Source of the DNA: Conyzicola nivalis_A
GTDB taxonomy: Bacteria > Actinomycetota > Actinomycetes > Actinomycetales > Microbacteriaceae
Assembly (NCBI RefSeq): GCF_040548875.1
Contig: NZ_JBEPSJ010000004.1
Span: forward strand, 248,001-312,000
DNA: 64,000 nt
Direction: 5' to 3'
Below, in pieces: positions 1 through 8,219 of the stretch; the first letter of the stretch is position 1, and the number at the start of each line of letters is the position of its first letter. The position numbers were made by a program, and so were the translations under genes. The notes under the pieces were generated by a model. It was not told the DNA's origin and ran no database searches. It saw only the letters and a list, made by a program, of their open reading frames with translations.

Positions 1-108
1 TCGCTCGACGACGAACTGCTGGCCAGAGCGGGGTTTCCGGCGCTCGCGGGCCGGGCGCCCGACTCCGTGCTCTACTCGCCGGGCGTCACCACGACGTTCG
101 GCCGATGA
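1..108 (+). CDS. C-terminal end of an unidentified protein (5' truncated)
   Basis: An open frame from base 1 ends at a TGA at 106-108, giving the last 35 residues of a protein whose start lies outside the window. The tail ends PGVTTTFGR. Codon use is high-GC like the neighbours, which supports coding, but the fragment is too short to assign a family. It stops only seven bases before the first operator palindrome of the next gene, so the two genes are unlikely to share a transcript. Confidence 0.5.
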   Translation, partial: SLDDELLARAGFPALAGRAPDSVLYSPGVTTTFGR

Positions 109-114
109 CCCCCT

Positions 115-158
115 GTCAACTCAAGTTGACACTGTCGCGCGCGTCAACTACGGTTGAC
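115..158 (+). promoter_or_regulatory. Twin 16-bp operator palindromes, GTCAAC-N4-GTTGAC
   Basis: Two copies of the inverted repeat GTCAAC-N4-GTTGAC lie at 115-130 (spacer TCAA) and 143-158 (spacer TACG). Both half-sites are perfect in both copies. The copies are 28 bp apart centre to centre, so a dimer on each would lie on nearly the same DNA face after somewhat less than three turns. The first covers the -35 box and the second the -10 box of the promoter at 126-154, a layout that suggests repression. The obvious candidate ligand is the small HTH protein encoded right downstream. Confidence 0.7.
126..154 (+). promoter_or_regulatory. Sigma-70-type promoter of the HTH/ABC exporter operon
   Basis: A perfect -35 TTGACA (126-131) and a -10 TACGGT (149-154) are separated by 17 bases. 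The expected start point, 6-8 bases after the -10, is at 160-162, directly before the ATG at 163. The mRNA would therefore be leaderless or nearly so, which fits the absence of any Shine-Dalgarno sequence. Confidence 0.65.
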
Positions 159-162
159 GACC

Positions 163-378
163 ATGGACCACGTCACCATCCACACCCTCGCGACGAGCGC
201 GGGCTCGGATGACCCGATCGAGGCCCTCAAGGCGATCGCGAAACTCCGCAAGGAACTCGACCGCATCGAAGCAGTGACGGCTCGACGCGCACACAACGCC
301 GGGGCCAGCTGGCAGCTCATCGCCTTCGCCCTCGGGGTCTCCCGCCAGGCCGTCCACAAGAAGTACGGGCGCTCGTAG
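163..378 (+). CDS. Small helix-turn-helix DNA-binding protein, probable local regulator
   Basis: A 71-residue protein. A helical, charged N-terminal half (about 19-45) is followed by a helix-turn-helix at about 48-68 (GASWQLIAFALGVSRQAVHKK), a pattern widespread in small actinobacterial DNA-binding proteins. The ATG at 163 is preferred over the TTG at 154 because the -10 box ends at 154 and the transcript probably begins at the ATG. The gene sits under two operator palindromes and 22 bases upstream of an ABC exporter, so it likely represses itself and the exporter. The effector is unknown. The HTH assignment is from sequence; the regulatory role is inference. Confidence 0.75.
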   Translation: MDHVTIHTLATSAGSDDPIEALKAIAKLRKELDRIEAVTARRAHNAGASWQLIAFALGVSRQAVHKKYGRS

Positions 379-400
379 CGCCGCCGAAGAGAAAGCACCC

Positions 401-2275
401 ATGAGCACTACTACCTCATCCCGCCCGCCCCGCCGCGGCCGCGACGGCAAGAAGGACGACGGCCCCCGCGCCAAGTTCAGCCAGCTCCTGCCGTACCTGC
501 TCGAGCACAAGAGGGTGCTCGGATTCGTCGTAGCCCTCAGCCTCCTGGCCGCGGGCGCCTCTCTCGCCCAGCCGTTGCTGGTGCAGCAGGTCGTCGAACG
601 CGTGCAGGCGGGCGAGACGCTCGGCAACCTCGTGTGGGTGCTCGTCGCGCTCGTCGTGCTCGCAGCCCTGCTCAGCGGGTTCCAGCACTACCTGCTGCAG
701 CGCACCGGCACGAGCGTCGTGCTCTCCGCCCGCACGCAGCTCGTGCGCCGCATCCTGCGCCTGCCGATCAGCGAGTTCGACACCCGCCGCACCGGAGACC
801 TGGTCTCCCGAGTCGGTTCCGACACCACGCTGCTGTACGCGGTGATCACGCAGGGGCTCGTCGACGCCATCGGCGGGGCCGTGCTCTTCGTCGGCGCCCT
901 CATCGCTATGCTCGTCATCGACCCGGTGCTGCTCGGACTCACCGTGCTCGTCATCGCCGTGTCCGTCATCACCGTGGTGCTGCTCTCCGGACGCATCCGC
1001 ATCGTCAGCCGCAAGCAGCAGGAGAAGGTCGGCGACCTCGCAGCCGCGGTGGAGCGTGCCATCAGCGCCATCCGCACCGTGCGCGCGTCGAACGCCACCG
1101 AGCGCGAGATCGTCAAGATCGAGAAGGAGGCGCAGGGCGCGTGGGACATGGGCGTCAAGGTCGCGAAGATCTCGGCCCTCGTCGTCCCCGTCGCCGGCAT
1201 CGCCCTGCAGGTGTCGCTGCTCGTCGTGCTCGGCGTCGGCGGCTTCCGCGTGGCGAGCGGCGCGATCGAGATCTCCAGCCTCGTCGCGTTCATCCTCTTC
1301 CTGTTCATGATGATCGGCCCGCTCGGCTCGGCTTTCGGCGCCCTCACCTCGGTGAACCAGGCGCTCGGCGCGCTCGGCCGCATCCAGGAGATCATCGCAC
1401 TGCCCAGCGAGCGGGAGAACGACTCGGAGATCGCGGATGCCGCGGCCGTCGACATCTCGACCGACGCGGCCATCACGTTCGAGAACGTGGAGTTCTCCTA
1501 CCCGGAGGGCGCCAGAAAGGACGAGATCGCGAAGGCCGTCGCCGAGGTCGTCGAGTCGTCGCCGGTCGCGCTCCCGGTCGAGCCGACCCAGGACCTCACG
1601 GTGCTGCGCGGCGTCTCGTTCACGGCCGAGCGCGGCAAGCGCACCGCCCTGGTCGGCCCGTCGGGCGCGGGCAAGAGCACGATCCTCGCGCTGATCGAGC
1701 GCTTCTACGACCCGACGGCGGGCGTCGTCCGCCTCGGCGGCATCGACGTGCGCGCCCTCGACCGCGAGAACCTGCGGTCGCAGATCGGCTACGTCGAACA
1801 GGACGCCCCGGTGCTCGCCGGCACGATCCGCGAGAACCTGCTGCTGGGCGCCCCCGACGCGACCGACGAGCAGTGCGTCGAGGTGCTGCGGTCGGTGAAC
1901 CTGACCGAGGTGCTCGAACGCAACGACCTGGGGCTGGATGCCGCTGTGGGCGAAGACGGCGTGATGCTCTCCGGTGGGGAACGCCAGCGCCTCGCGATCG
2001 CGCGAACGCTGCTCGCGGCGCCGCCGATCCTGCTGCTCGACGAGTCGACCTCGTCGCTCGACGGCCTGAACGAGCAGATGCTGCGCGAGGCCATCGACGC
2101 CGTCGCCGAGAACCGCACGCTCATCGTGATCGCGCACCGGCTGTCGACCGTGGTCGACTCCGACCAGATCGTGGTGCTCGAGCACGGTCGCGTCGTCGGG
2201 GTGGGCACGCACTCCGAGCTCGTGCTCTCGACCCCGCTCTACAAGGAGCTCGCAAAGCACCAGCTGCTGGTGTGA
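401..2275 (+). CDS. ABC exporter, fused permease and ATPase (multidrug/lipid type)
   Basis: A 624-residue half-transporter expected to dimerise in the membrane and export a substrate with ATP. The permease domain with six membrane helices occupies about residues 35-330. The ATPase domain has Walker A GPSGAGKST (about 418-426), signature LSGGERQR, Walker B ILLLDEST and the switch His in AHRLST. Between the FSYP strand and VLRGVSF there is an unusual charged insertion of roughly 30 residues (about 368-399) where family members usually have under ten. The gene follows the HTH gene by 22 bases and probably shares its promoter. Substrate cannot be read from sequence. Confidence 0.9.
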   Translation: MSTTTSSRPPRRGRDGKKDDGPRAKFSQLLPYLLEHKRVLGFVVALSLLAAGASLAQPLLVQQVVERVQAGETLGNLVWVLVALVVLAALLSGFQHYLLQRTGTSVVLSARTQLVRRILRLPISEFDTRRTGDLVSRVGSDTTLLYAVITQGLVDAIGGAVLFVGALIAMLVIDPVLLGLTVLVIAVSVITVVLLSGRIRIVSRKQQEKVGDLAAAVERAISAIRTVRASNATEREIVKIEKEAQGAWDMGVKVAKISALVVPVAGIALQVSLLVVLGVGGFRVASGAIEISSLVAFILFLFMMIGPLGSAFGALTSVNQALGALGRIQEIIALPSERENDSEIADAAAVDISTDAAITFENVEFSYPEGARKDEIAKAVAEVVESSPVALPVEPTQDLTVLRGVSFTAERGKRTALVGPSGAGKSTILALIERFYDPTAGVVRLGGIDVRALDRENLRSQIGYVEQDAPVLAGTIRENLLLGAPDATDEQCVEVLRSVNLTEVLERNDLGLDAAVGEDGVMLSGGERQRLAIARTLLAAPPILLLDESTSSLDGLNEQMLREAIDAVAENRTLIVIAHRLSTVVDSDQIVVLEHGRVVGVGTHSELVLSTPLYKELAKHQLLV

Positions 2276-2280
2276 CCAGC

Positions 2281-2325
2281 GGTCGCTGAGCTTGTCGAAG
2301 CGCCCCCTCGACAGGCTCAGGAACC
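2281..2325. repeat. Intergenic inverted repeat between convergent genes, probable bidirectional terminator
   Basis: An imperfect dyad with about 20-base arms: GGTCGCTGAGCTTGTCGAAG on the left and the near-complement of the same core on the right, separated by about five bases. It fills the gap between the exporter stop and the convergent methyltransferase stop at 2327. The GAGCTTGTCGAAG core is a dispersed intergenic repeat known from many Microbacteriaceae genomes. No U-tract follows the stem. Confidence 0.6.
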
Positions 2326-2326
2326 G

Positions 2327-3121
2327 TCAGGCGAGGGCGTACATCGCCACGGCGGCCGTCGCGGCCACGTTGAGGCTGTCGATGCCGTGCGCCATGGGGA
2401 TCTGCACCACGGTGTCGGCGGCGGCGATCGCCTCGGGGGTGAGCCCCTCCCCCTCGGTGCCGAGCACGAGCGCGACGCGCTCCGGAGCGGTCGCCGCGAA
2501 GTCGCGCAGCGAGACCGCGTCGTCGGTGAGGGCCAGCGCCGCGACGTGGAACCCGTTCGCCGTGAGCAGCTCACGCGTCGACGCCCAGTCGCCGACCCGT
2601 GTCCACGGCACCTGCAGCACGGTGCCCATCGAGACGCGGATGGCGCGGCGGTAGAACGGGTCGGAGCAGCGCGGGGTGACCAGCACGGCGTCGGCGCCGA
2701 TCGCCGCGACCGATCGGAAGATCGCGCCGACGTTGGTCGGGTCGACGACGTTCTCGAGGATCACGACGCGGCGGGCGTTCTGGAGCAGCGACTGCGCACG
2801 CGGCAGCGGCGGCCTGTGCATCGACGCGATCAGGCCGCGGTGGAGGATGTAGCCGGTGAGCTCGGCGAGCAGCTCGCCGGGCCCGGAGTACACCACGACG
2901 TCGTCGCCCACGAGCGCGACGGCCTCGTCGACGGTTCCGCCGAGGGCGAGCACGGAGCGAGGTCGGTGCTCGGCACGGATCGCCCGTTCGAGCACCAGGG
3001 CCGACTCCGCGATGTACAGGCCGTTCTCGGTGCGGCTGCCGTTCTTCAACGCGACGTCGGTGCGGTGCGCGAAGTCGACGAGCCGCGGGTCTGCGATGTC
3101 GGTGATCTCGACGACGGGCAT
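2327..3121 (-). CDS. SpoU/TrmH-family RNA 2'-O-methyltransferase
   Basis: A 264-residue protein with an N-terminal substrate-binding domain (about 1-105) and a C-terminal SPOUT knot. The three SpoU motifs are visible: NVVDPTNVGAIFRS (motif 1), LVLGTEGEGL (motif 2) and IPMAHGIDSLNVAATAAVAMY (motif 3). The family transfers a methyl group from SAM to a ribose 2'-OH in rRNA or tRNA; the exact target cannot be told. The ATG overlaps the TAA of the upstream membrane-protein gene by one base (TAATG), so the two are translationally coupled. Confidence 0.85.
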   Translation of the reverse strand: MPVVEITDIADPRLVDFAHRTDVALKNGSRTENGLYIAESALVLERAIRAEHRPRSVLALGGTVDEAVALVGDDVVVYSGPGELLAELTGYILHRGLIASMHRPPLPRAQSLLQNARRVVILENVVDPTNVGAIFRSVAAIGADAVLVTPRCSDPFYRRAIRVSMGTVLQVPWTRVGDWASTRELLTANGFHVAALALTDDAVSLRDFAATAPERVALVLGTEGEGLTPEAIAAADTVVQIPMAHGIDSLNVAATAAVAMYALA

Positions 3122-3618
3122 TACTCGGTCGCCGCGCGTACGTCGACGAACAGCACGGCTTCTCCGTCGCGCTCCACGATCGCGGCACTCGCGACGAGGG
3201 TGTCGTTGCCCGCGCCGAGGTACTCGACGACGTTCTCACCCTCGAGTGCGGGCGCGAGTTCGTCGCTCGCCGCGTCGACCGGGCCGTAGCCGGCGAGAGG
3301 GAAGTCGGGCAGCCGGTCGGCCGGCAGCAGCAGCTCGGCGCTGAACGCGTCGTCTCCCTCGCTGGAGGCGAGCACCGTCGTGCCGTCGGGCAGGTCGATG
3401 CCGGTGTTCTGCTCGACGGTGTCCAGGTCGGCGATCGTCGAGGCGCTTCCCACATCGAGCACGTGAGCCACCGTGCCGAGCGCGAAGACGACCACGACGA
3501 CCGCGAGCACCGCCGCGACGAGCAGGGCGACCACGAGGAGCATGATTCGCGGGCGCCGGCTGGAGACCGCCGCCGACTCGGGCAGGTCGTCGATGGTGCC
3601 GAACGCTTCATTCGTCAT
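3121..3618 (-). CDS. Single-pass membrane protein of unknown function
   Basis: A 165-residue protein. A short cytoplasmic N-terminus is followed by one strongly hydrophobic segment (about 25-50, rich in V, A and L), then an acidic extracytoplasmic domain of about 110 residues. No family is recognised. I chose the ATG at 3618 (MTNEAFG) because the long upstream extension of the same frame is Arg/Ser-rich shadow sequence lying over the aldehyde dehydrogenase gene. It precedes and is coupled to the RNA methyltransferase. Confidence 0.7.
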   Translation of the reverse strand: MTNEAFGTIDDLPESAAVSSRRPRIMLLVVALLVAAVLAVVVVVFALGTVAHVLDVGSASTIADLDTVEQNTGIDLPDGTTVLASSEGDDAFSAELLLPADRLPDFPLAGYGPVDAASDELAPALEGENVVEYLGAGNDTLVASAAIVERDGEAVLFVDVRAATE

Positions 3619-3628
3619 AGGCGCACGC

Positions 3629-5104
3629 TCAGCGGCCGCCGAACGGGTCGGGGGTGAGCACGTACTTGGTCTCGAGGTACTCGTGGATGCCCTCCGAGCC
3701 GCCCTCGCGCCCGATACCGGACTGCTTGACGCCGCCGAACGGTGCGGCGGCGTTCGAGACGACCCCGACATTGAGGCCCATCATGCCGGTCGCGAGGCTC
3801 TCGATCAGTCGTTGTCCCCTGGCCAGATCGCGGGTGAAGACGTAGCTGACGAGTCCGTACTCGGTGTCGTTGGCGAGAGCCACGGCCTCCGCCTCGTCGG
3901 TGAACGACACGATCGTCACGACGGGTCCGAAGATCTCTTCGCGCAGGATGTCGCTGCCGGGGACGATGCCGCTCAGCACCGTCGGCTGGTAGAAGCTGCC
4001 CCCGCCGTCAACGCGCGATCCTCCGGTGAGCAGCGTAGCGCCGCGGGCGATGGCGTCCTGCACGAGGGCGTCCGCCTTGTCGACCGCGCCGTCGTTGATG
4101 AGCGGGCCGATCGCGACGCCGTCGTCGGTGCCGCGGCCGATGGTCAGCTCGTTCACCCGGGCGGTGATGCGGGCCGCGAACTCGTCTGCGACCGACTCGT
4201 GCACGATGAACCGGTTGGCGGCCGTGCAGGCCTGGCCGATGTTGCGGAACTTCGCGAGCATCGCACCGTCGACGGCCTTGTCGAGGTCGGCGTCGTCGAA
4301 GACCACGAACGGGGCGTTGCCGCCGAGCTCCATCGAGGTGCGCAGCACGTTCTCCGACGCCTGCTTGAGCAGGGTGCGGCCGACCGGGGTGGAGCCGGTG
4401 AAGCTCAGCTTGCGCAGGCGCTTGTCGGCGATGATCGGCGCGGAGACCTCGCCCGAGGTGGAGGTGGTGATGACGTTCAACACGCCGGCGGGCAGCCCGG
4501 CCTCCTCGAGCAGGCGAGCGAAGTACAGGGTGGTCAGCGGCGTCAGCTCGGCCGGCTTGACGATCGCCGTGCAGCCGGCGGCTATGGCCGGCGCGATCTT
4601 GCGCGTGGCCATGGCGAGGGGGAAGTTCCACGGGGTGATGAGGAACGACGGCCCGACCGGCAGGTGGGTGACGATCATGCGTCCGCTGCCCTCGGGGTTG
4701 ACGCCGTAGCGTCCCGAGATGCGCACGGCCTCCTCGCCGAACCAGCGCAGGAACTCGCCGCCGTAGGTCACCTCGCCGCGCGCCTCGGCGAGCGGCTTGC
4801 CCATCTCGAGGGTCATCAGCAGCGCGAACTCGTCGGCGCGCTCCTGCAGCAGGTCGAACGCGCCGCGCAGGATCTCCCCTCGCACACGAGGGGCCGTCGA
4901 ACCCCACGACGCCTGGACCTCGGCCGCGGCATCCACTGCCCTGATCCCGTCTTCGACCGAGGCGTCCGCGATCGTCTTGATCACGAGCCCCGTCGACGGG
5001 TCGTAGACGTCGATGCTGCGGCCCGACGTCGACGGCACCCATGCGCCGCCGATGAACAGCTTGTCGGGAACCCGCGCGAGAAGGTCGGCCTCTGAGAATG
5101 TCAT
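3629..5104 (-). CDS. gabD: NAD(P)-dependent aldehyde dehydrogenase, succinate-semialdehyde type
   Basis: A 491-residue aldehyde dehydrogenase, normal length for the family. The catalytic Cys293 lies in NIGQACTAANRF and the general-base Glu259 in MELGGNAP; the cofactor-loop TPWNFPLA and SFTGSTPVGR motifs are intact, and the C-terminal PFGGVKQSGIGREGG motif is the one typical of succinate-semialdehyde dehydrogenases. The reaction would be oxidation of succinate semialdehyde to succinate, though other aldehydes are possible. AGGAG precedes the ATG. The ATG overlaps the stop of the nicotinamidase gene (ATGA). No GABA transaminase gene is in the window. Confidence 0.82.
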   Translation of the reverse strand: MTFSEADLLARVPDKLFIGGAWVPSTSGRSIDVYDPSTGLVIKTIADASVEDGIRAVDAAAEVQASWGSTAPRVRGEILRGAFDLLQERADEFALLMTLEMGKPLAEARGEVTYGGEFLRWFGEEAVRISGRYGVNPEGSGRMIVTHLPVGPSFLITPWNFPLAMATRKIAPAIAAGCTAIVKPAELTPLTTLYFARLLEEAGLPAGVLNVITTSTSGEVSAPIIADKRLRKLSFTGSTPVGRTLLKQASENVLRTSMELGGNAPFVVFDDADLDKAVDGAMLAKFRNIGQACTAANRFIVHESVADEFAARITARVNELTIGRGTDDGVAIGPLINDGAVDKADALVQDAIARGATLLTGGSRVDGGGSFYQPTVLSGIVPGSDILREEIFGPVVTIVSFTDEAEAVALANDTEYGLVSYVFTRDLARGQRLIESLATGMMGLNVGVVSNAAAPFGGVKQSGIGREGGSEGIHEYLETKYVLTPDPFGGR

Positions 5105-5682
5105 TCGTCGGCTCCTGTCACGATCTCGGCGCCGGCGGCCTCGAGTTCGACGAGCGCTGCTGCGCTCGAGTCTGCGGCGACCCCGGCGACGAGGTCGGCG
5201 AGCACGCGCACGTCGCGGCCCGTGGCGATAGCGTCGAGCGCGCTCGCCCTGACGCAGTAGTCGGTGGCGATGCCGGCGATGTCGATCTGGGTCACGCCCA
5301 ACCGCTCGAGCACGTCGGCGACGTCCGAGTCGTCGGTCGTCGTGCCCTCGAAGATCGAGTAGGCGGGCACGCCCTGCCCCTTGCGCACGTGCACGTCGAC
5401 CGCGCTGGTGTCGAGGGCCGGGTTGTACTCCGCACCGGGGGTGCCTGCGACGCAGTGCGACGGCCACGTGTCGACGTAGTCGGGGGTGTCGGAGAAGTGC
5501 CCGCCGTTGTCGCCTGACGCGTCGTGCCAGTCGCGCGAGGCGAAGACGTGCGCGTAGCGGTCGGGATGCTCGGCGAGCAACGCCGTGATGCCCGCCGCCA
5601 CCGCGTTTCCGCCGGCGACACCGAGGGCTCCCCCCTCGGTGAAGTCGTTCTGCACATCGATGATGAAGAGCGCCCTGCTCAT
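5101..5682 (-). CDS. pncA: Nicotinamidase / isochorismatase-family hydrolase
   Basis: A 193-residue cysteine hydrolase. The catalytic triad is complete: Asp9 (IIDVQNDF), Lys101 (HVRKGQG) and Cys143 (ATDYCVRASA). The metal-site pattern SRDWHDA and the WPSHC motif that follows in nicotinamidases are present. It should convert nicotinamide to nicotinate for NAD salvage. It overlaps the aldehyde dehydrogenase start by four bases, so NAD salvage and an NAD-consuming oxidation are made from one message. The upstream carboxypeptidase stop is only 30 bases away, so the three genes may form one operon. Confidence 0.88.
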   Translation of the reverse strand: MSRALFIIDVQNDFTEGGALGVAGGNAVAAGITALLAEHPDRYAHVFASRDWHDASGDNGGHFSDTPDYVDTWPSHCVAGTPGAEYNPALDTSAVDVHVRKGQGVPAYSIFEGTTTDDSDVADVLERLGVTQIDIAGIATDYCVRASALDAIATGRDVRVLADLVAGVAADSSAAALVELEAAGAEIVTGADE

Positions 5683-5712
5683 CGCGCCACCTGTCTTCTG
5701 GATCGGGCCGAG

Positions 5713-7158
5713 TTAGATATTGGAGAGGTTGTCACCGCAATTGAACACGCCCGTGGTGAGCGTGTCGAGGGCCGCCCGTGCGCTGTCCTTGATGCCGTCG
5801 CCGATCGCGTAGAAGGCGAAGGTGAGGGTTGTGCCGTCCGCGGCCTTCACGACGCCGCCGAGAGTGTAGGCGGTGTCGATCCATCCGGTCTTGGCGATGA
5901 CGTTGCCGCGCGCGGCCGCGTTGGGGCCGGTGAACCGTGCCGACAGGCTGCCCGATTTGCCCGCGACGGGCAGCGCGTTGTAGACGGCACTGAGGTTCTG
6001 GCCACCCGCGGCGATCTTCACCATCAGCTTCGCCACGTACTCGGGCGGAACGCCGTTGGCCTCGCTGAGACCGGAGCCGTCTTTGATGACGAGCTTGTCG
6101 ACCGGCACCCCGTAGCCGCTGAGCGCGGCCGGGATCGCCTGCTGCAGCGAGGCGGCCGATCCGCCGTGGCCGGTCTTCACCGAGACGACGCGGGCGAGGT
6201 TCTCGGCGAGCGTGTTGTCGCTCGTGAGCAGCATGAAGTTGATGAGCGAGCTCACCGGCTGCGACTGCACCTCGGCGAGCACGGTTCCCGAAGCGGCGGT
6301 TCCCGTCGAGACGGTCACGCCGGGGATGCCGAGGGCGGCGACGAACGCGGCTCCCGCACGCCCGACGGGGTCTGTGCTGCGGGGGCTCGTGATTTTGCTC
6401 GGGTCTGCCCGGTCGCCGTCGACCATCAGCGCCGTGACCTCGGAGTGGTAGCCGATCGTCTGCTCGCTGCGCTTCCAGATCGGGTCCCATTTGTCGGCGG
6501 GGTTCCAATAGCTGGCGTCGAGAACGACGTTGGTGATGGAGACGCCCGGATGCGCCTGGTCGTGCGCGGCCCGGGCGCGCGACGCGAGGTCGGCGATGCT
6601 CGGCGCATTCGTGTAGACGCTGCCGCCGCCGGCGCTGAGGGTGGGGTCTCCGCCGCCGACCAGCACGATGGTGCCGGGGGTCGTGCCGTCGACGACCTTC
6701 GTGGTCAGGCGGTAGTCGGGGCCGAGGGCCGAGACGGCGGCGGCCGCCGTGAGCACCTTCAGCACGGAGCCGGTGCGGTTGGGCACGTCGCCCTCGCGCG
6801 AGAACAGCACCTCGCCGGTCGCCGCGTTCATGACGTAGCCCTTGAGCGACATCAGCCGCGGGTCGCTCGCCGGGCCGGAGACGGTGCAGGTGCGCAGGCG
6901 GGTGGCTGCGGGGAGCGCCGGAGGAACGGAGCGGCCCGCGTCGGCCGCGGCGGGCGCCTCGGCACCCGGGGTCTCGGCGGTGGCGACGGAGGGATCGGCG
7001 CTCGCGCTGCCGACGGCCGCTCCGGCGAAGACGGCGCCGGTTCCGAGGAGGAGGAAGACGACAGCGAGCGCCGAGACCAGCCAGGCGGTCGGGTGCTTGC
7101 CGATCACGCCGGACAGGCCAGTGCGGGGGGTCGGGGTGGGTACTTCGAGCTCACTCAC
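5713..7158 (-). CDS. dacB: D-Ala-D-Ala carboxypeptidase / endopeptidase, PBP4 (S13) family
   Basis: A 481-residue secreted or membrane-anchored enzyme that trims peptidoglycan peptides. One N-terminal membrane segment (about 25-48) precedes an Ala/Pro-rich linker. SxxK is at Ser131-Lys134 (SVLK), SxN is SDN in LLTSDNTLAEN, and the KTG box is in AKTGW, after a GKSGSLSARF stretch typical of the S13 family. The GTG at 7158 gives the expected short cytoplasmic tail; the longer upstream frame runs across the divergent VOC gene and is rejected. A GGTGGG element is the only, poorly spaced, ribosome-binding candidate. Confidence 0.85.
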   Translation of the reverse strand: MSELEVPTPTPRTGLSGVIGKHPTAWLVSALAVVFLLLGTGAVFAGAAVGSASADPSVATAETPGAEAPAAADAGRSVPPALPAATRLRTCTVSGPASDPRLMSLKGYVMNAATGEVLFSREGDVPNRTGSVLKVLTAAAAVSALGPDYRLTTKVVDGTTPGTIVLVGGGDPTLSAGGGSVYTNAPSIADLASRARAAHDQAHPGVSITNVVLDASYWNPADKWDPIWKRSEQTIGYHSEVTALMVDGDRADPSKITSPRSTDPVGRAGAAFVAALGIPGVTVSTGTAASGTVLAEVQSQPVSSLINFMLLTSDNTLAENLARVVSVKTGHGGSAASLQQAIPAALSGYGVPVDKLVIKDGSGLSEANGVPPEYVAKLMVKIAAGGQNLSAVYNALPVAGKSGSLSARFTGPNAAARGNVIAKTGWIDTAYTLGGVVKAADGTTLTFAFYAIGDGIKDSARAALDTLTTGVFNCGDNLSNI

Positions 7159-7219
7159 CCACCAATGATAAAGGCGATCGCCGCCACGCCCGCCGGGGCC
7201 GTCGTGGAATGCTGGGGGC

Positions 7220-7606
7220 ATGAAGCTGCGCCGCGTGCACCACATCGCCATCATCGCCACCGACTACGAGCGGTCGAAGGACTTCTACACCCGGGTGCTC
7301 GGGTTCGAATTCCTCGAGGAGTTCTACCGGGAGGAACGCGAGTCGTGGATGGGAAAGCTCGCCCTCGACGGCGGCTACATCGTCGAGCTCTTCTCCTTCC
7401 CCACCCCGGCGGTGCGCCCGGGCTGGCCGGAGGCTACCGGGCTGCGCCACCTCGCGTTCGAGGTCGACGACGTCGAGGGCACCCTCGCCGAGCTCGACGC
7501 CGAGGGCGTGCGTCACGAGGAGCTGCGCTTCGACCCGAACACGGGAAAGAAGATGGCGTTCTTCTTCGACCCCGACGGCCTGCCGCTCGAGCTCTACGAG
7601 GCGTAG
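7220..7606 (+). CDS. VOC-family metalloenzyme, glyoxalase-I-like (YaeR type)
   Basis: A 128-residue single-module vicinal oxygen chelate protein. The four expected metal ligands are present: His8 (HHIAIIATD), Glu in YIVELFSFP, His in LRHLAFEVDD and Glu in LPLELYE near the C-terminus. The length and the VELFSFP and GLRHLAFEV motifs match the YaeR-like glyoxalase group, whose substrates are not firmly known. GGGGG precedes the ATG. It is divergent from dacB. Confidence 0.8.
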   Translation: MKLRRVHHIAIIATDYERSKDFYTRVLGFEFLEEFYREERESWMGKLALDGGYIVELFSFPTPAVRPGWPEATGLRHLAFEVDDVEGTLAELDAEGVRHEELRFDPNTGKKMAFFFDPDGLPLELYEA

Positions 7607-7610
7607 CGGG

Positions 7611-8126
7611 CTATCCGCGGAAGAACCCGAGGTCGTGCCAGTACGCAGCTGCCTGCCCGGTGCGGCGCACGATCGCGTCCGGCGCGGCCGGCGCAGGCCA
7701 GAAGGCGAGCTCGTATCGGTCGGGAGCCGGCGACGCCTCGTCGGCGACATCCTGCCGTCGGCCCGCATCCATACCGCTGGCGCTCCACCGCACCCTGTAG
7801 GTCGCTTCAGGAAGATCGGAGTACGCCGACGGATCCGACGCCCATCCCATCAGCGCCGCGCGAGGGGCGTGCGGGGCGAAGGCGGCCTCGACGATCTCCT
7901 CCCACTCGCCGACGGGCGGTGCGGCCTCGTAGACGACGACACGAACCGGGATCGAACCAGTGTGCGTGCCGGTCACGAGAAAGATGGCGCCCTCGACGGC
8001 GCAGCCGCACAGGCCGTTCGCCTGCCCGACGAAGGCCTCGTCGGGCAGCGCCGGCTCGAGCGTTCCCGTGGTGACGTGGAGCTGCGCGTAGGCGGAATGC
8101 ACCAGACCCTCGAAGACAACGACCAT
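7611..8126 (-). CDS. Conserved hypothetical protein, function unknown
   Basis: A 171-residue soluble protein. No catalytic motif is recognised. It starts MVVVFEGLVHSAYAQLHV and ends with a Trp/Pro-rich segment (LAFWPAPAAPD, AAYWHDLGFF) that resembles uncharacterised actinobacterial proteins I know only as hypotheticals. A CGC motif in the N-terminal third contains two cysteines. It is tail-to-tail with the VOC gene, with a four-base gap. Confidence 0.65.
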   Translation of the reverse strand: MVVVFEGLVHSAYAQLHVTTGTLEPALPDEAFVGQANGLCGCAVEGAIFLVTGTHTGSIPVRVVVYEAAPPVGEWEEIVEAAFAPHAPRAALMGWASDPSAYSDLPEATYRVRWSASGMDAGRRQDVADEASPAPDRYELAFWPAPAAPDAIVRRTGQAAAYWHDLGFFRG

Positions 8127-8219
8127 GCGTCGAGTATGACGCGCTGCCTCTTCGGGAGGGGGTGGCGCCGTGTGCGGGCTCGGCGGGATACTCGGGGCTG
8201 ATCAGAAGGGATGTCGCCC

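Noticed and set aside
3473..5095. Plus-strand frame opposite the aldehyde dehydrogenase
   Set aside because: The minus strand encodes intact catalytic Cys and Glu motifs; the plus frame has no recognisable feature.
5524..7800. Plus-strand frame of about 750 codons opposite dacB
   Set aside because: It crosses dacB and the VOC gene and has no domain; dacB has full penicillin-binding motifs.
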